This document shows positions 11,030 to 25,046 of a DNA stretch of 64,000 nt, piece by piece. The position numbers and the translations under genes were made by a program. The notes below the pieces were generated by a model. The model was not told where the DNA came from. It saw only the letters and a list, made by a program, of their open reading frames with translations, and searched no databases. How positions within the stretch are numbered: position 1 is the stretch's first letter; each line of letters begins with the position of its first letter. This DNA comes from Prostheceraeus crozeri (lineage: Eukaryota; Platyhelminthes; Polycladida; Euryleptidae): positions 1-64,000 of the forward strand of contig CAJQUW010001742.1 of assembly GCA_907163375.1 (NCBI GenBank). The letters are read 5' to 3'.

Positions 11030-14000
11030 ATAGCTTGTCAGTCACGTGTCTAACCTGACTGAGAACGGGCTCTGACGACAGACAATTTACAACGCCTACA
11101 GAAAGTAGATATATTCATTTGATCGTTTTTATCATCATCAGTAATTGAAAAATCTGCAATTTCATGATCTCAATTGGACCGAAAGTATCACTTTTCGAGT
11201 TATACAAAAGTGTGCAGACTATATGATCTAGGGAATGCAATTTTTCTTAGAACAGATCGAATATCGATTATCGCTAATTCTACTGCAAAAGCAACGACGA
11301 TATCAACATGAAAATTGGTCAACAAAATGATCGTTTATGGGTCCATTGACCGATAACTGAAAATTCGAAAAATGCTCATTTATGTTGAGAAAGTGTAGAA
11401 TTTGTAAAGCGGTGTATTTGCATTTCCAAAGCAAGTAACGAAGCATTTTTGAAACAATGTAGTTATTAGCTGATTCAGCGAGTCAAGTCATTAAATTAAT
11501 CATAGTGTATAAGCTGAATTAAATTTTTGTCAAGTCAAAAAAGAGGCTTTTACGATTGTCTGCAATAATCATGACAACTATTTATCATTTTGTTCAATGG
11601 TCGCCAAAAACCATGTTAAAATGCTCTTAAACGAAAACTTAACTTTTTCTATATTTTACTCTTTGTTTCATTTTCTTCAATTGACCAATCTACTAGATTT
11701 AATCGAGAACTTCAATATGGCTTGATGTGTGAAATAGAAACCTGTAGCAGTGCAATGCTGATGAGATATGCTATTCGAAGAACATCGTAATCGTGTGTTT
11801 GTAATACTTCTTGCGGTGCTTATATTCACTAATATAAAAGCAACTATCCTGGGTCAAAAATGTCGCAAAATCAAGATTCACAATTTATTTGATATTTTTA
11901 TTATATTTTAAAATTATTTTTGATGCAAATTTTCGGTCGAATAATTTGATTTTCCAACTATCATCAATCTGCTTACCGACCGATGAACAAGTCAGACATT
12001 CGCATCCGTCTCTTTAGCAGTAGGGATGCTGGTGAGATTGTACTTAATCTACCGAAAAAAATAGATCTTCCTATCATTAGATTTGTGCATCATACTCATC
12101 CAATAATGGGACCTCAATTTTAAAAGCATGTACTTGAAGACAAGATTTTGAAAGATCATGGTTCAAAACACGACTTCTTAAAAACATCTTTAAAAACACG
12201 GATAAAAAACCATGTTTGTTAACTCGATTAAAATGATAAAATGTGCAAAAGCATGGACTCAAACACACTGAAAGCAAAGCAAACACAAGCGTCCCGAGCA
12301 AGCGTCATCTCCGTCATCATGTGTCCGTATGTCCGTCATCTGAGCTTCAATGCAAAGGAACTCAAGTTCGTGTTAAGGTAATCAAGCTCAAGATAAAGCA
12401 ACCAATTTCTGTGTAATGACTGATAATTGAACTTGATTTCCTATTCACTAATTCGCATGGTTTAACGCGAAATTGCGTAAAATATCCTGAACATGCGCCA
12501 AATAATATTGAAATCTTAGTCCGGCAGCCAGAACGATGAGGACGAAAATAAGACTTTCACAGAATGATATGCATCCTATGCCTAATACGAATCTGCGCGT
12601 CTGCCGAGTTCCAATTATCTCATCTTCTTCTCAGACAGGATCAAAGAAAAACGCAGTCATATGGCCATAATTTTTCGTCATGGAATGTCTTCAGGTCACT
12701 TCTTAGCATATTCATGAACATTTATCTATGAAGACTAACACATTCAGATTTTGCAAGCCTTTTACTGTCAGCAAGCACCTACATGTTGGCCCACTTTATC
12801 CACATTGAACCACATTCTCGCACACATCGCCGATCAGATGCATGATAATATCGCATACACATGATGTGATATCACCTGAAGACACATCATGCCGAAAATT
12901 ATCGCCCCATACTCAAAACTTTTCAGTTGATAAGAGAAAATATAGAACATTTCACTTTTGCCATAAACTGCAATGTCCGTCCCATTGGATTAACATGCGT
13001 TCTTCTTTGATCCTGTCTGACAAGAAGAGGAACTAACTAGAACTCGGCAGACGCGCAAATTTGTAGTAGGCATAGGGTGCAGACCTTTCTGTGAAAGTCT
13101 CGTTTTCAACCTCGTTCCCTGCAGAAACTCGTTCTGGCTGCCGGACTAATTGCCGGACGCTTCCTTGAAACAGACTGACAATCTTTGAAATTTCATGCCC
13201 TATCTTGAAGACGAATGACATAGGAATGACTTTGTCCGGGAAAATCTGTAAAACTTGTTTGAAAGTACTGTTTTAAGAGCATGTATAAAAGACGATTTCA
13301 GACCATATTAAAACCGGATTTTCAAACCAGTTTCAAAGCTGTATTTTTGTGCCTTCGTCAATGTGAATAGATGCCCAACAGACATCAGACACCGTATCTC
13401 ATATGAACAAAAAGTAGTCGAGATCATTTCATAGGTCAATTTACCCTCATAACCAGACACTTCATGCTCCCATCATGTTTCGACTCTAATGCGTTTTCGT
13501 CCTCAACATTCTTCATCAGAAGATTCAATTAAAAAACTATATGCAGTGATCCATTAATGTTCAGCTAATGGCCCAAAGATTGATCTATTACATTTAGGGA
13601 ATTTGTTATTCACTCTTGGCGGTGAAAGAAATATAACTGCTAATTTAAACTAGCTTACCGAAGCGTTTTAATATCTCTGCTTTGAGTTGTACATTTACGA
13701 CGTACTCCGTTCGGAATGTGTTAGCAATAACCCAGAATTGCTCAGACATGGAATGTTTCCTATTTTTAAATGAGTTGATCATCAATATTTAAAGCACAAT
13801 TATTCACGCTCTGATTCAATCCTTAAATTACCCAAGTACACTTTCCTTACACTTTCTCAAACAACTTGTACTTATAAAAATGCAGTGGGAACTGTATTCA
13901 CAATCGACAGAGAAACAGACAAGCACTGATAGATTCATGCTCAAAGGAGAACCATTTTACACGACGGTGCAAATTCTTTACCAGCCGACTACAAACAGCG

Positions 14001-14580
14001 GTTAGCTTTCATCCAATTTATCCAACACGCTTAAAAATGCTCCACATTCCATTTAAATAAATGTCCTTAAAAGAACAAATTTGATCAATCAGGGAGATTT
14101 ATGCACATTTTCAACAAGAATTAGCTTCTTTTGTGCAGCATTCCTAAGTTTTGCATAGTCTTGATGAAATTATACTTAGATGAAGTGAAATCCCCAACAT
14201 TGATTCATTGAAGAATTTTTTCAAAAGAAAATATAGGAAAAAGATTCTCAAATTAACGTAAATTCGTAAATTTAGATAATTATACTATCATTGAATTTAT
14301 TATCATTCGAAGATAAAAGATAGTAGACCAATTCATTAATCCGAAACAATGCACAATAAACACCAAAATCAAAACAATGTAATATGAAAGTAATGCACGA
14401 GCGCTTTCGCGGTCTCTATTCATGTACAATGAACAAGTGAAATGAAATGCAACAACTACGGAAAACTGGGAACACAACTCAAACCGTTTTGACAAAAATG
14501 ATATAAAAATGTGCCAGCGCTATCGATCAAATCTCCACACATGCCAAATATAGAAATTGCATTTGAACATGTGACAATGA
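11030..14580. other. Gene-free stretch
   Basis: About 3.5 kb of AT-rich sequence with scattered open frames under 80 codons on both strands, none with a recognisable domain or good splice context. No complete transposon end was identified. Confidence 0.4.
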
Positions 14581-14644
14581 ACGTGTATGTCTACCCAGGG
14601 ATGCGGAGTCCTATCATTTTGATAGGACTCCGACTCCGACTCCT

Positions 14645-15980
14645 ACGATTGAGTGATAAATTGTCGAAGGTCAGCGATATTTTGGGTCTTTTTGAAAACA
14701 CATCATCTAATGATTCCCCATGCACAAATATCCATAGGCTTTAGATCTGCCGAACGTGGTGGATATTCAATGGCTCCACTTCCAGCTATCCATCTGTTAG
14801 GGAATCACTGATCAAGGTATACACGAACTGCTCTAGCGAAGGATGTTGCACCATCTTGCATGAAAATATCCTATTAATATCGTGTCGGTTCCTCAAGTTT
14901 GAAACAATTGCTGTTTGCAGTCAATCTAGATAATTTTGTCCATTTACTACTATGCACTTGAAAAATTCTGGTCAACCTATTCCACTTGAAGTTATCCTGG
15001 CCAGGAGCGTAGCCAGAAAATCAGTTTTGGGGGGACAAGGTTCTGATGGATTGCAATTCTTAAAATTTGTATTTAGTTACTTTATACAGTACCTACTTCC
15101 CATGATTTTAATTGACGTTTAAGGAATATACATTTTAACACTTTGTATAACTATATGTCATTTGACTTGTTCCACATGTTTCTTCGATGACAAATCTGGA
15201 TGTAATTGCATTAACAAAGATGAGGAAAGTCGCACCTCAAAGTCAGTTGGCAGTACTTCAAATAAAATACATGCCGATGTGCAACGAGAATTGTTAAGAA
15301 TATATTTTAAAATTCAGATTAAAAATGTAGTTTTCAACACTATTTAAACGTTTGGGGGCATGGCCCTGGTGCCCCCCCCTTGGCTACGCCCCTGATCCTG
15401 GCCCATACTGTAATACCAAGTTAGTTTAACTGTGATTCAAGTTTGTTAGAAGGATTCACTGTGTCCCAATAAACACAGTTGTCTGTTTACTCCACCAAAT
15501 AATTTAAATTGCTTCCTCACTCCAAAATATCAAATCCATGAATTCAGGATTATTATGACAATCATTTACAAACAACTGGCAAAATTGTAAGCGCCTGTAT
15601 ATTGCCTAATAAACCATGCACCAAATGTGGTCTGTAGGGCTTCATCTTTAGTTCATGTAAAATTCTTTGCAGTGATCTTCGGCTTATTCCCAATTCATTA
15701 CTGCGACGTCTTGTTGATAATTTAGGATTTTTAGCAGCAGATTGTAATGCAAAATTTTTAATATTTTCTGTTTTTTTAAATCCATGTACGACCTCTGCTG
15801 GTTTGAATGGCGTGTGAGTTTGACTCATATGCGAAGTCTAGTTTGTAGAAGTGATTCCTGCAAATGATCGATAAAGACTGGCAGCTGCCTCTGTTCAATG
15901 TACACGCAGATAACTTAGTAAGAAGAATAATCAATGCATCAGATTTAGAGGGCGCTTTACTGTTAATACACTTGTGCGCC
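14645..15980 (-). mobile_element. Dead mariner-like (Tc1/mariner, DDE) transposon
   Basis: On the minus strand 15828-15562 encodes the N-terminal helix-turn-helix domain (SNELGISRRSLQRILHELKM, then PYRPHLVHGL). Further along, 14870-14645 encodes the C-terminal DDE part: FMQDGAT, then PNRWI, IEYPPRSADLKPMD and AWGII, matching the family signature QQDGAPPH...FPGRWI...WPPRSPDLTPxDFFLWG. The region between is recognisable but broken by stops and frame changes, and it is interrupted by a 393-bp hAT MITE. The 3' end of the transposase (last about 20 codons) and its inverted repeat are missing. Inactive by several disabling changes. Confidence 0.82.
15002..15394. mobile_element. hAT-type MITE, family 2, complete (393 bp), nested in the mariner-like transposase
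   Basis: Terminal inverted repeats CAGGAGCGTAGCCA and its near-exact complement (TGGCTACGCCCCTG) with one mismatch, each followed inward by a G-run or C-run. The 8-bp target duplication ATCCTGGC is exact (14994-15001 and 15395-15402). Taking out the MITE and one duplication restores a continuous piece of the surrounding transposase-derived sequence. The CAGGGGCGTAGCCA end type is a widespread hAT signature in animals. The 61-codon open frame inside has no known domain. Confidence 0.93.
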
Positions 15981-17141
15981 ACCCACCTTAGTTTTTTGAA
16001 AAATTAACTGGCACACTGCATCACAGATCATCATAGGCTTACCTGAATCGATATTTAGCTATAATTGCTGCATCAATTATCAATCATTTTCGATGAAAGT
16101 TGATCAAATGTCGCTTTAAGTTGGATGCATGCGACTCGGCTCCTCCCATCTTCTTGATGTGTGTTTCACAAGGGTTTTCTCCAGTCTTATCAAGCACGAA
16201 AATCCCCATCCTTCTCCAAAAAATGTGAGTACACTTTCGATTTTAATATGCGCTTTAGAGGAGTCATCACACACGATTAACGTGAGGGCAAGATGCAATG
16301 TTCTCAAACAAACCAGTATTTCATTTTTGCCTCTGATGTGACCTTTGGCGCGCAGGTGTGATCGAGAGGCTAGGAAGGCTTGTCTTTTCTACTAAATCAC
16401 CGAGTGAAAAGATCAATCCTTTTTCACTATTACAGTTCATTCCCTCAGCTATTCTAAGCTTTGTATGCACTGCTGTCTCTGTACTTTTGTTTGACGGAGA
16501 AAGTTGACATCAAGACAATGACAGCTACGCAAGAGAATAAATAATTTGCTTGTATTATATTATTTCGGGTCTAGTTGTAGGCCGGAGTCTGGAGTCCTAT
16601 CATTTGATAGGACTCCGACTCCAGCGAAAATGATAGGACTCCGGGACTCCAACTCCGACTCCACATCCCTACGTACAAGTGTCAGTCAGAAGTAGTGAGC
16701 CTAGGCCAAGGAGCAGAGCTGTGAGCGGGCCTTGGGCGGGTCGGGCTTGGGCTTGAAAATTCTGCAAGCACCCTGGCCGATATTTATTGTCTGAAATTAG
16801 AAGTTTCTTCCTCATTTGATCATTTAAATCACTGATTCAATTCACATGATGGCTTACCAACGTGGTTCTCAAGCAATAAGATGAAATAAATACCAGCATA
16901 CGACGGAATAAATATGCTTCTCGACCCGAGACAACAATCTATACACGATTAGCAAGCAACATTTCTCTGGAATTTTGACAAATAGTACGCCAGAGAAAGA
17001 CTTGGCGCAACGTGATAGACTAAGATCTGAGAAGTGTTGGTGCTCAAGAAGCTGATGTATGCGATCACCAGAAGTGGAGGAGAATCATCAAGCGGAAACT
17101 GTCCAACCCAGCATCTTCTGGACCACAAGGACGCAAAATTG

Positions 17142-17160
17142 GATGAGTGAGTGAGTGAGT
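17142..17160. repeat. (GAGT)n short tandem repeat
   Basis: About four and a half GAGT units. Confidence 0.8.
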
Positions 17161-17544
17161 CGATTGAATATGTCAGCCTTTGACTTGATGACTTCACTTT
17201 TTCAAATAGGCTATATGTCTTCAGTGCTTTCGTTCTCCACGTTTTCATATAAAACGTTAACACGGCTACACGTTAAACCTAGATATAACTCATAACAGTG
17301 GCAGCTATTGGCACATCAAATATCAAAAAAATGCGTTATGCATGCACAGTTTTGAAAACAATGTATCACATTGTTGAATTTTGAAAACATGTATCACATG
17401 TTTAAAAATTTCACCTTACTGCTTAACAACAATCAATTTACTTACAAATGGTAGGTACAAGGACCCTATAGCATACGATCATCAATTAGAATTTCAGAAT
17501 GATTCTTAAGGCGATTACACTCAACTGACGCATTTGATATATTT

Positions 17545-17688
17545 ATTAAGGGTGGCAAAGTGCGAAAACGACAAAATTTCTCACCCGGCTCCAGATGTAA
17601 AATTTATCCGGGCCGGGCCTAATATTTTTGAGTCGATTCGGTCCCGGGCCGGGTCCGCGCCGAAAAAATCGACCCGGTTCCAGCACTG
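17545..17688. repeat. Solo end of a GC-rich hAT-like element
   Basis: A block dominated by CCCGG/GGGCCGGG motifs ends in CCCGGTTCCAGCACTG. Read from the outside this is CAGTGCTGGAACCGGGTC, a typical hAT-style terminus followed by repetitive subterminal motifs. The opposite terminus is not visible on the other side, so this appears to be a truncated copy. Confidence 0.4.
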
Positions 17689-18520
17689 GTCAGGAGTAGG
17701 CAGGCAAACGTTCTCGCTAGATCACAGCCCGGGTTCAGGTTCCATGCTCTTCGAAACAATCACCCAAGAACTTCGAGAGGATTTCAGTTACTCATATATT
17801 GGCATTGAAATTCATTTAGGTATTTCAATTTTTGACGAAAGAAGCCCGCATAGCTCCCATTAAAATTGTCCTGTTTTTGTTTCAGAAATGTTTCTGCTAC
17901 TTAATTATTGTCAAATTATTGCATACTGTCGTGTCTGTTTTTTCAGCTGAGTTAGATATTTGCTTGTATAAAATCATGCTTCTAATAACAGTCATTAGAA
18001 CATATCGAATCTCATAATGTGCTGTAAAGAAGAATTGACAGATTTTCATAATTTGTCTTCATAACACGTGTAATTATAATTTATGTTTGATCAATGCCAA
18101 TTGCAGGACACAATAATATGGTTGCATTTTCTCACTTTCAAATTTGTATAGATGCATTTCATGGTATGACTGTTAGATTGAAATAATGTGCTTGACATTG
18201 TTTCATTTATCATGAGGAACACGCAGAAAACGATGTTAATTCTTTTTCAAAATTGCCATATTTTATCCGAGGCACTTCAGCTGCCACCGCCAGTCATCAT
18301 TAGGTGAATAAATCATGTACTGACAGTCATGTGAGCTGTTCACAGTCATGCAAGACAAATACATCAGTGCATCATAGGGCGATAAATTATACACACATTC
18401 AAGAAATTTCTTGAATACCTCTTGCTGGGTAATATTTTTGGATATAATATTATTTAGCATTTTGATCTATTATATTCTGCTCACCTTTGCTTACCATTAC
18501 CGGCTACCAATGCCAAATTA

Positions 18521-18682
18521 CTAAAGGGTGGTCCGTACCGTCCTCTTCCATTTAACGCGATCAAGGGCCAGATTATTCCCGTACCATGCAAGCCGGTTAT
18601 ACTCCATGAATCTGTCGATAGCTGCGACTCTCATCTTACGCCGAATCTCTTCATTCTTGACTCGGTCCGGGAGAGTCAAACC
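18521..18682 (-). mobile_element. LINE ORF2 C-terminal fragment
   Basis: The minus-strand frame reads LPDRVKNEEIRRKMRVAAID, then RFMEYNRLAWYGN and WKRTVRTT before a stop. This matches the usual end of a LINE ORF2 (DRVRNEeIRxRmxVaPIxxkxxexRLRWyGHV). Part of the downstream GHV...RW segment is degraded and the rest of the element is absent. Clade not assigned. Confidence 0.7.
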
Positions 18683-18999
18683 TTGATATCACCTAAGCAT
18701 ACATAGATATAGCGTTATTGAAAGTTCGACCACTGAAGGCGCAGGACGGCGAAGATCTGTCGGACTTTTTTACTTGAAATTGCACCTAAACCTTCTTGGC
18801 GAGTTTTACCTTTCTTTCTTCCCGAAAAAAAGATTCTCATGCATCGCTTCTCGCCTACAGAAAAATTCTAAAATTTGCTTTGCATATCAGTCAAATAGCT
18901 GATTCCCAGCATGACACGAGTTGGATGCGGGTCGACTTTGATTGCCCGTCCTAGACCACCTCGCAGCCTTCAAAAGCCCGGCCCGCTCACAGACCCCAT

Positions 19000-21900
19000 T
19001 CTGAAATTGCAATATAGTGTATATTGATTCATATGATACCTTAGATAGATGCAATTTTGATGCAATCACACAATGACTTTTGCAAATATCATAACGAGTG
19101 TGATATTTATCATTCTTCAACACAGAAACAAGTATTATATTCTATTGCGAAAAATGTTTATCTGCTGCTTTAATCCAACATGAGCTTATTAATTTACATT
19201 TCCGCAAACTATGCCTATTCAGTTCTAATGATATTGAATCATGACACGAATCATGGCGCTCCCCTCACGCTGAACTCCATAGTATGACACGTGATGCACG
19301 TAATTGAAAGCGAGTTCATATGATGCAATTCAGCTATCTAAGACACGCCGATTATATCTTTACTAAATGAGTCTGATGTTTAGTAATGAAGCTCTCAGAA
19401 TGAACATTCAAATCCATCCCATGGCAATTAAAGGTCGTTAGTCCACTAATTTTCTATCGCATGTCATTTCACGTAGCATTTCAATGAAATTAGTTGAATT
19501 CATCTTTCCAGTCATCTGCAGTTGATAAAAGTTTCGTTGTAAATAATGATCTGTGATGTACGTGCCAATTACACCTTGTCTTGAATTCGTAAACCGTTAA
19601 AAGCATCCTAACATCTAAGGAAGAGATACCACTCCAAGATTGACTTATAACAAACTGTGAATGTACATCTGATAGGCCTGTATGATGGAGCGATATCCTG
19701 TCAGTCACAGAGTGTCGCTGTTAGTCACTTGTAGTAAAATGCGACAAGATTGTTATTCACTGCTATCAAAATGTTTGATAAATTGCTTAATTTATCGTCT
19801 TATTTCTAAGTCAGCCATTTTAATATGATGGATAAACACTTGAGAATTATTTTACTGTTCATGACAAACCGTCAAAACAAATGACAATGTGAGATATGAA
19901 ATTACCAGTCCTTGTAAATTATTTCACAGCTGTAGACGAAACAGGTTTGAATATAGAACATCATGAGTGGATCTAAAAATCTCCATGACATGAGACAGAA
20001 TGGCAGCGGGATTTTGACGTTCTCTTTCACTATTTATTTCTACTTTCGAGATTTTGATAACATGATCTGGAGCTTCAGAGCCGAAGCTTAGTGGCAAGGC
20101 TCCTAGTGTGAGTGAAAAATATCGCCCTTAACCCTATCCACCGATTTCCGGTTTGATTCGGTCCTAAAGCGTCTAACTGTGGACCTGTCAACTTCTGAAG
20201 TTGTGAACATGTTCTGTCAACCGATTGTAGTCGAAATTCATTGTGATAAACAGATTGATTTCATTTGGTGAATTTCGTGTATGAATTAGATCGTTGAGAA
20301 TTGTTTTCTTTTTCCTCTTCATCACGTGTAGGTAAATTTCATCTTGGACAATGTTCAAGAGTTCCCCTATTCCTGTAAAATGCAGAACTCCAATTCATTC
20401 GAAAGAAGATTTTTTGAATCGTGATAAGTGACTACTGGTACCTTTTTAAGTAAAGAGTTATGATACAAACTAAGATGATATTGGGATTAGAAAATTATAT
20501 TTGTGGTTGGGCAATGAAAACCATTGAGTGCGAAACCAACGTGGCTTGCTCACTTCGAAAGCATGTTCATTATACTTCAGCTAAATGCATATTGTTCAAG
20601 TTGGCCGCAATTAGCATTGGCAAAATTATCCGCCTTTTACTTAGGCGACAAATATGGAACGCATTTTCGCAAGTGAAGCAAATTAATGGGAGCATTCGCA
20701 ACGTCAAATTAATCTAAGTACTGTACAACCGAGGTGAGACATAAACCAAACGAATTAAATCACTGAAAGTAGTTCTCACGTTTTAACGTAGCCATGGGAA
20801 TTTCGTTGAATGTGTGGAGGCTTACATACATTTCACAAGCATTTCACCAAAGCTGCCGATACTTCTGCTAAAAAGAGAAGTCACAAAAGTCTTGTTCTAA
20901 CAAATGTGGGAAAACTAAATGAAACAATTTAGACCTATTTCTTAATACTTTAAACAATTTTGAATCGTTGGCCGAATGGTGCATATTTGTATTGTTTGTC
21001 CAATATTAAGCCTACTAATTGCCGGAATATGCAAAATACCGATTTATGTGCATTTACTGTATATGCAATGCAGAATCAACAAAGAAAATCATCGATTTTT
21101 TCAAAAATTGTACTTAGCATCAACATGCAGTTTAAATCTTGAAATAAAATCAAATATTTACTTTTTGTAGAAGCTAGAAGCACCATACAAATAATTAAAC
21201 CGAGCAAAGGGCATACGGGACTGGAAGATACATGCACGTCAATGCGATTTGGTGACGAACATTCTTTCAAACATATCGCTGTTAGATGATTCTTTTGGTC
21301 ATTGAATAAATATTTTTCTGTGAACAATCTTCGCTTTAGATGTAAAAATTGCCTTAGAAAATAAAGGACTCTTTTCGAAAGAAGCTTTATTAATTAACAC
21401 AGAATATTTTCATCACAAGAGTTAACTGAGGAATCTTATTTTTTATTAGAGAACTCAAACAAATAGCCAATCGAGAAAAACTTTAATTTTTCTACAGACC
21501 TGCTCGTGCTGGTTTTATGAGAGTGGAGGTTGCGAGCAGTAGACTGCATGATCTGAGGCGGAGCACCGGGGGTATGATAACTCATGTCTCCTTTAATTTC
21601 ATTTTTGCTAATACCTGCAAGTGACTCTCATCATATACTTAACCTGTGCGTCTCTGTGATGGTTTTAATGAAATTCTTTGAAGCTGGATGAAAATAGATG
21701 TTATATAGACATGCATTAAAAAAATGATAAAAAATACGTCAGTGGCGGACGAAACGTCGGGTTTTATTTGGATCTTTCAAAAATGTGACAGAGGAAGAGT
21801 TTGCTTTTTAGTATTTTTCAAATACTTGACCACTTCAGGACATGTACATGTAGAAGGATTCGAAGCAATGTCACCGCTATCTGCAAATTGCTAGATCAAC

Positions 21901-22680
21901 ATCTAGACATTACTCGGCTTCAAGTAGTCATTCTATGATATGATATGTTATGGCGAAAAAATCCTTTGGAATGCTGAGATAGCCTATATATGCGCAACAC
22001 TATTAGATTCCGAAATTCTAAGGTCGTGGGAACTGAGATCTCGGGGCTTTAAATGATTGATCATGAACTTGAATCATCTCAATTCATGATTTTTTCCTCA
22101 CCATCGAGAAATGCATCGGTTATTTTATACTTTATGCTTAAAATACTTTTCTCTTCAATTTGTTGAGACAAAGATGAAACATAAATGAAATGATTATAAA
22201 TGAAACTATTCAGTGAAATATCAATTTGATCGAAATTCGCATACCTCGGCCCTTGAACCGGTGTAAGCAGAATAATCGGTGCACCACGCACAAGATCATT
22301 TCACTTCGACCATGCATGTGAGATTAAGAAAGTAGATATATGAAATTCCAGTTTCTATAATATACTACTTACAATGACAATCAATGGTTTTCTTAAATAT
22401 CCGAAATTCTCTAAAAAAAACGCAGACCCAATATAGGAGAAGCCGAGCCCAGAGGATGAATTCATAAGCCTATGGATATACCTTTCAACAAATCAATAAG
22501 TCTTGGATGTGAGGTCGTGCAATACGTGTTCAAATTGAGATAGCACTCATTCCCAATTTCCTACATAAAGTTTGTTGAAGTTAGTCGTCTTTTTTTAAAG
22601 ACAGTGACAGCTAAATCAGAGGGTTTAAACCATTTTGGTAAAGGTCTTCTCACAGTAAGTGAACGGCAAACCTGAATCCG
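19000..22680. other. Gene-free stretch
   Basis: No supported gene or complete mobile element in about 3.7 kb. Open frames of 60-85 codons occur on both strands and look random. Confidence 0.4.
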
Positions 22681-22681
22681 A

Positions 22682-22790
22682 ATGATTGAATTAATTAACA
22701 TTTATGCACCTTGCGTCGTTGCTTTTGACATTGATGATTTTTTTACACGCATAACACAGCATGTGTACAAAATGTGTTACGACCGTGATG
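22682..22790 (+). mobile_element. Possible LINE endonuclease fragment
   Basis: The plus-strand frame contains IELINIYAP followed by DIDDFFTRITQHV. This resembles the conserved strand of LINE apurinic endonucleases (xxixINVYAPxx...xFfxxL). Nothing else of the element is recognised, so the match may be fortuitous. Confidence 0.3.
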
Positions 22791-22879
22791 ATACAAAATC
22801 ACAAATCGCAAGAAACCAAGCCTTACGCCTGCTAAAATATGTCACACCTCCTAAATCTCAGCTAAAGACACAATGATTA

Positions 22880-25040
22880 TGAAATTCAATTCATTGATAG
22901 GGAAGTGGATCTGAATGAGTGTTTTTCAAATATTTCATATTGATGCTTATACTTTCCAATCAAAATAAAATCTGTATTTCAATGATAGTCACTCATTCTC
23001 CATGATCATGGCCGGCTGAAAGCTGGTCAGAGGCCTTGGATGATAATGAACTTTGATTAAAAATGTGGTTTTATTTCCATTAACTTTAATATTGAGTCAT
23101 AATTAAATGCTTATTCTGATGTAACCAAAGCAGTAAAGTTAACCAAAAAAATTATTCGCATATCATTTCCTTTCCTCGCACTCCAAAAAATTATCAGTTG
23201 CAAACGATACATAGAGTGGAGGTTATTAATGAGTTCTAAATTTAGCGGCACTTATCCTATCAGCAATGGCCTACTCGTTTACCAGCTGTTGTGTTTCGTT
23301 GTACTTATCATATAGTGACAATTTGCCAATTGCGCTATTCTATTGCTCTGCCAGAAGTAGTCGTCTTTATTAGAATACATATTTTCGAGGAGCATCTAGC
23401 GGCAGATTGGTGATGCGTATATTTGATTATTTTAACAAAAATCGTCAGGTTTAAGATCATCTGACCCTCCGAAGCCATCCCCGTACGTTATCTGGCCCGT
23501 TTACTGTAAAAGTCTGCACATTTGCAGTTGCTGACATTCATCTACTCCCTTTGAGAATTCGGATGATGAAAAAGCAAACTTTCATGTTACAAATATACAA
23601 TTTATTACATAGATATTCACATGTTTCACGAAATGATGGCAGTCGTTCATTACAAATGAAATGCGTCAAATAATTCATCCTCAGATTCATTATGCAGTAT
23701 GTATGTCATTGACAAAAATGCCAAATAGCAGAGGCCAGCTCATTACATCAAAGTTTGTTGCCAGAGAAGTACTCGACGTAGCCACTTAGCAATAAAGATA
23801 ATTACTAACTTTGTAGTCATGATGTATCATTGATCGTTGAGTCAAGCGGTGTTATTTCTACAGCCTGTAAACGCTGAATATTGACAATTTCCTTACCAAA
23901 CACATTTATGACTTATTGTAAATGATATAGTGCTTTGTTAAACTCGATTGTCATGAGCAAACAGCGAACGATACAAGTATACTTGTTTCCATGTTACTAA
24001 AATGATAAGGAAACTTAGATGATTTCGTTGATTAAGCATGATTCGCTCTGCATGTTTTACAAAGCTACCTAAAGAGTCATTGATTGAATTATTTGAGCAC
24101 AGGAACTCAATATCAATCATTTGAAGTCACCATTTGCGCATGAGAGGAATTCAAAATGATGTAATTTGAGAAGGCTTAAATTTGTTCAAAAATTCCAATC
24201 CCTAAAACAACATTAAATTCTCGGTATGCTTGACTCATCATTTCCAACTACCGAAAATTTGAATTCGCTGTACAATAATATGTACCATTTTTCTTAAGAA
24301 TGCTAAGCAAGAACTATATCTTCGATAGACGGAGAAAACCATGCCTTTCACCTTCTCCATGTGCTCTCATCAAAGACAGTTCTTTCTCTGTATTAGTGAA
24401 AAGCTCATGAATTCATATTTCCTGTCATCTATTTGATGTCGACGATGTTCCCTTTCTACTTATCTGTAAGGAAGAAGGAAACGCGTGAAAAAGTCTTCTG
24501 CGTTTTCTCTGCTTTGACGCGCATATCATGCGGATGTTTCATGGACTTGGTTGTAGAATTAAGTTGCTTTTGAGAGGATTTTGAAAGACAAAGAATACTG
24601 TGAAAAATTGCGCAGAGGCATTGCGCTGTGAAAGTGCATCAATTTCGAATCGGAATTAAAAAAGTGAAATCTTCATTCGCGACTCAATGTCGCAGCGACA
24701 AGTTGTGATAATCCACTGGAGCAAGGAGAATATCACACCTTTATATTTTCTGTTTGAAAACATAGATTTATCATCCCTTCAAAAGGTTATCTGAATATCA
24801 ACTTCATTTATCTTTGCCATGCTTAGATGATAAAGAAAATGGATACCTGAAATCGTCTGGCAATCAGAGAATAATGCCCTTCAGATCCGAACAACACCTT
24901 TGAAACAAATGTCAATGTTCGCCAGATCCTGTGTATCTGGATTTAATGATCATCACTTTCATCAAATTGCACCAAACTATTTCGCACGGATTTCCGCACC
25001 AAATTCAATTATGAAATGCAATTTATATACACCGTGTTGA
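22880..25040. other. Region just 3' of the proposed terminal exon
   Basis: No supported gene. On the minus strand this would hold the 3' UTR of the protocadherin transcript just below 25047. I did not find an unambiguous AATAAA signal in the first few hundred bases after the stop codon. Confidence 0.35.
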
Positions 25041-25046
25041 TTCATG

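Larger units (their letters stand above)
14596..16671. mobile_element. hAT-type family 1, copy 2, interrupted by other elements
   Basis: The first 25 bp (14596-14620) are identical to the left end of the family-1 element at 8616. Sequence matching that element's interior resumes at 15986-16200, and a right end rich in GACTCC motifs closes near 16671 (ACTCCACATCCCT). A mariner-like transposon lies between the two halves. The simplest reading is one family-1 copy, longer than that at 8616, split by a later insertion. No matching 8-bp duplication is seen at the outer edges, so two independent half copies cannot be excluded. Confidence 0.6.
16714..18996. repeat. GC-rich repeat ends facing each other (candidate element)
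   Basis: The 13-mer CTGTGAGCGGGCC occurs in plus orientation at about 16719 (preceded by CAGAG) and as its complement near 18978-18992, each followed inward by GGGC/GGGCTT-type sequence. This resembles the two ends of one hAT-like element of about 2.3 kb. No 8-bp duplication was found at the edges. The interval also contains a different GC-rich end (17545-17688) and a LINE fragment, so it may be composite. Confidence 0.35.

Noticed and set aside
11765-11800. CTGATGA followed by GAAG on the plus strand
   Set aside because: The second box is not GAAA and the intervening bases do not pair.
13480-13520. Hammerhead-like boxes on the minus strand (CTGATGA ... GAAA)
   Set aside because: The 14 nt between the boxes cannot form stem II, and no stem I is seen.
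16949-17263. 104-codon minus-strand frame
   Set aside because: No domain, no splice context, and it overlaps GAGT tandem repeats.
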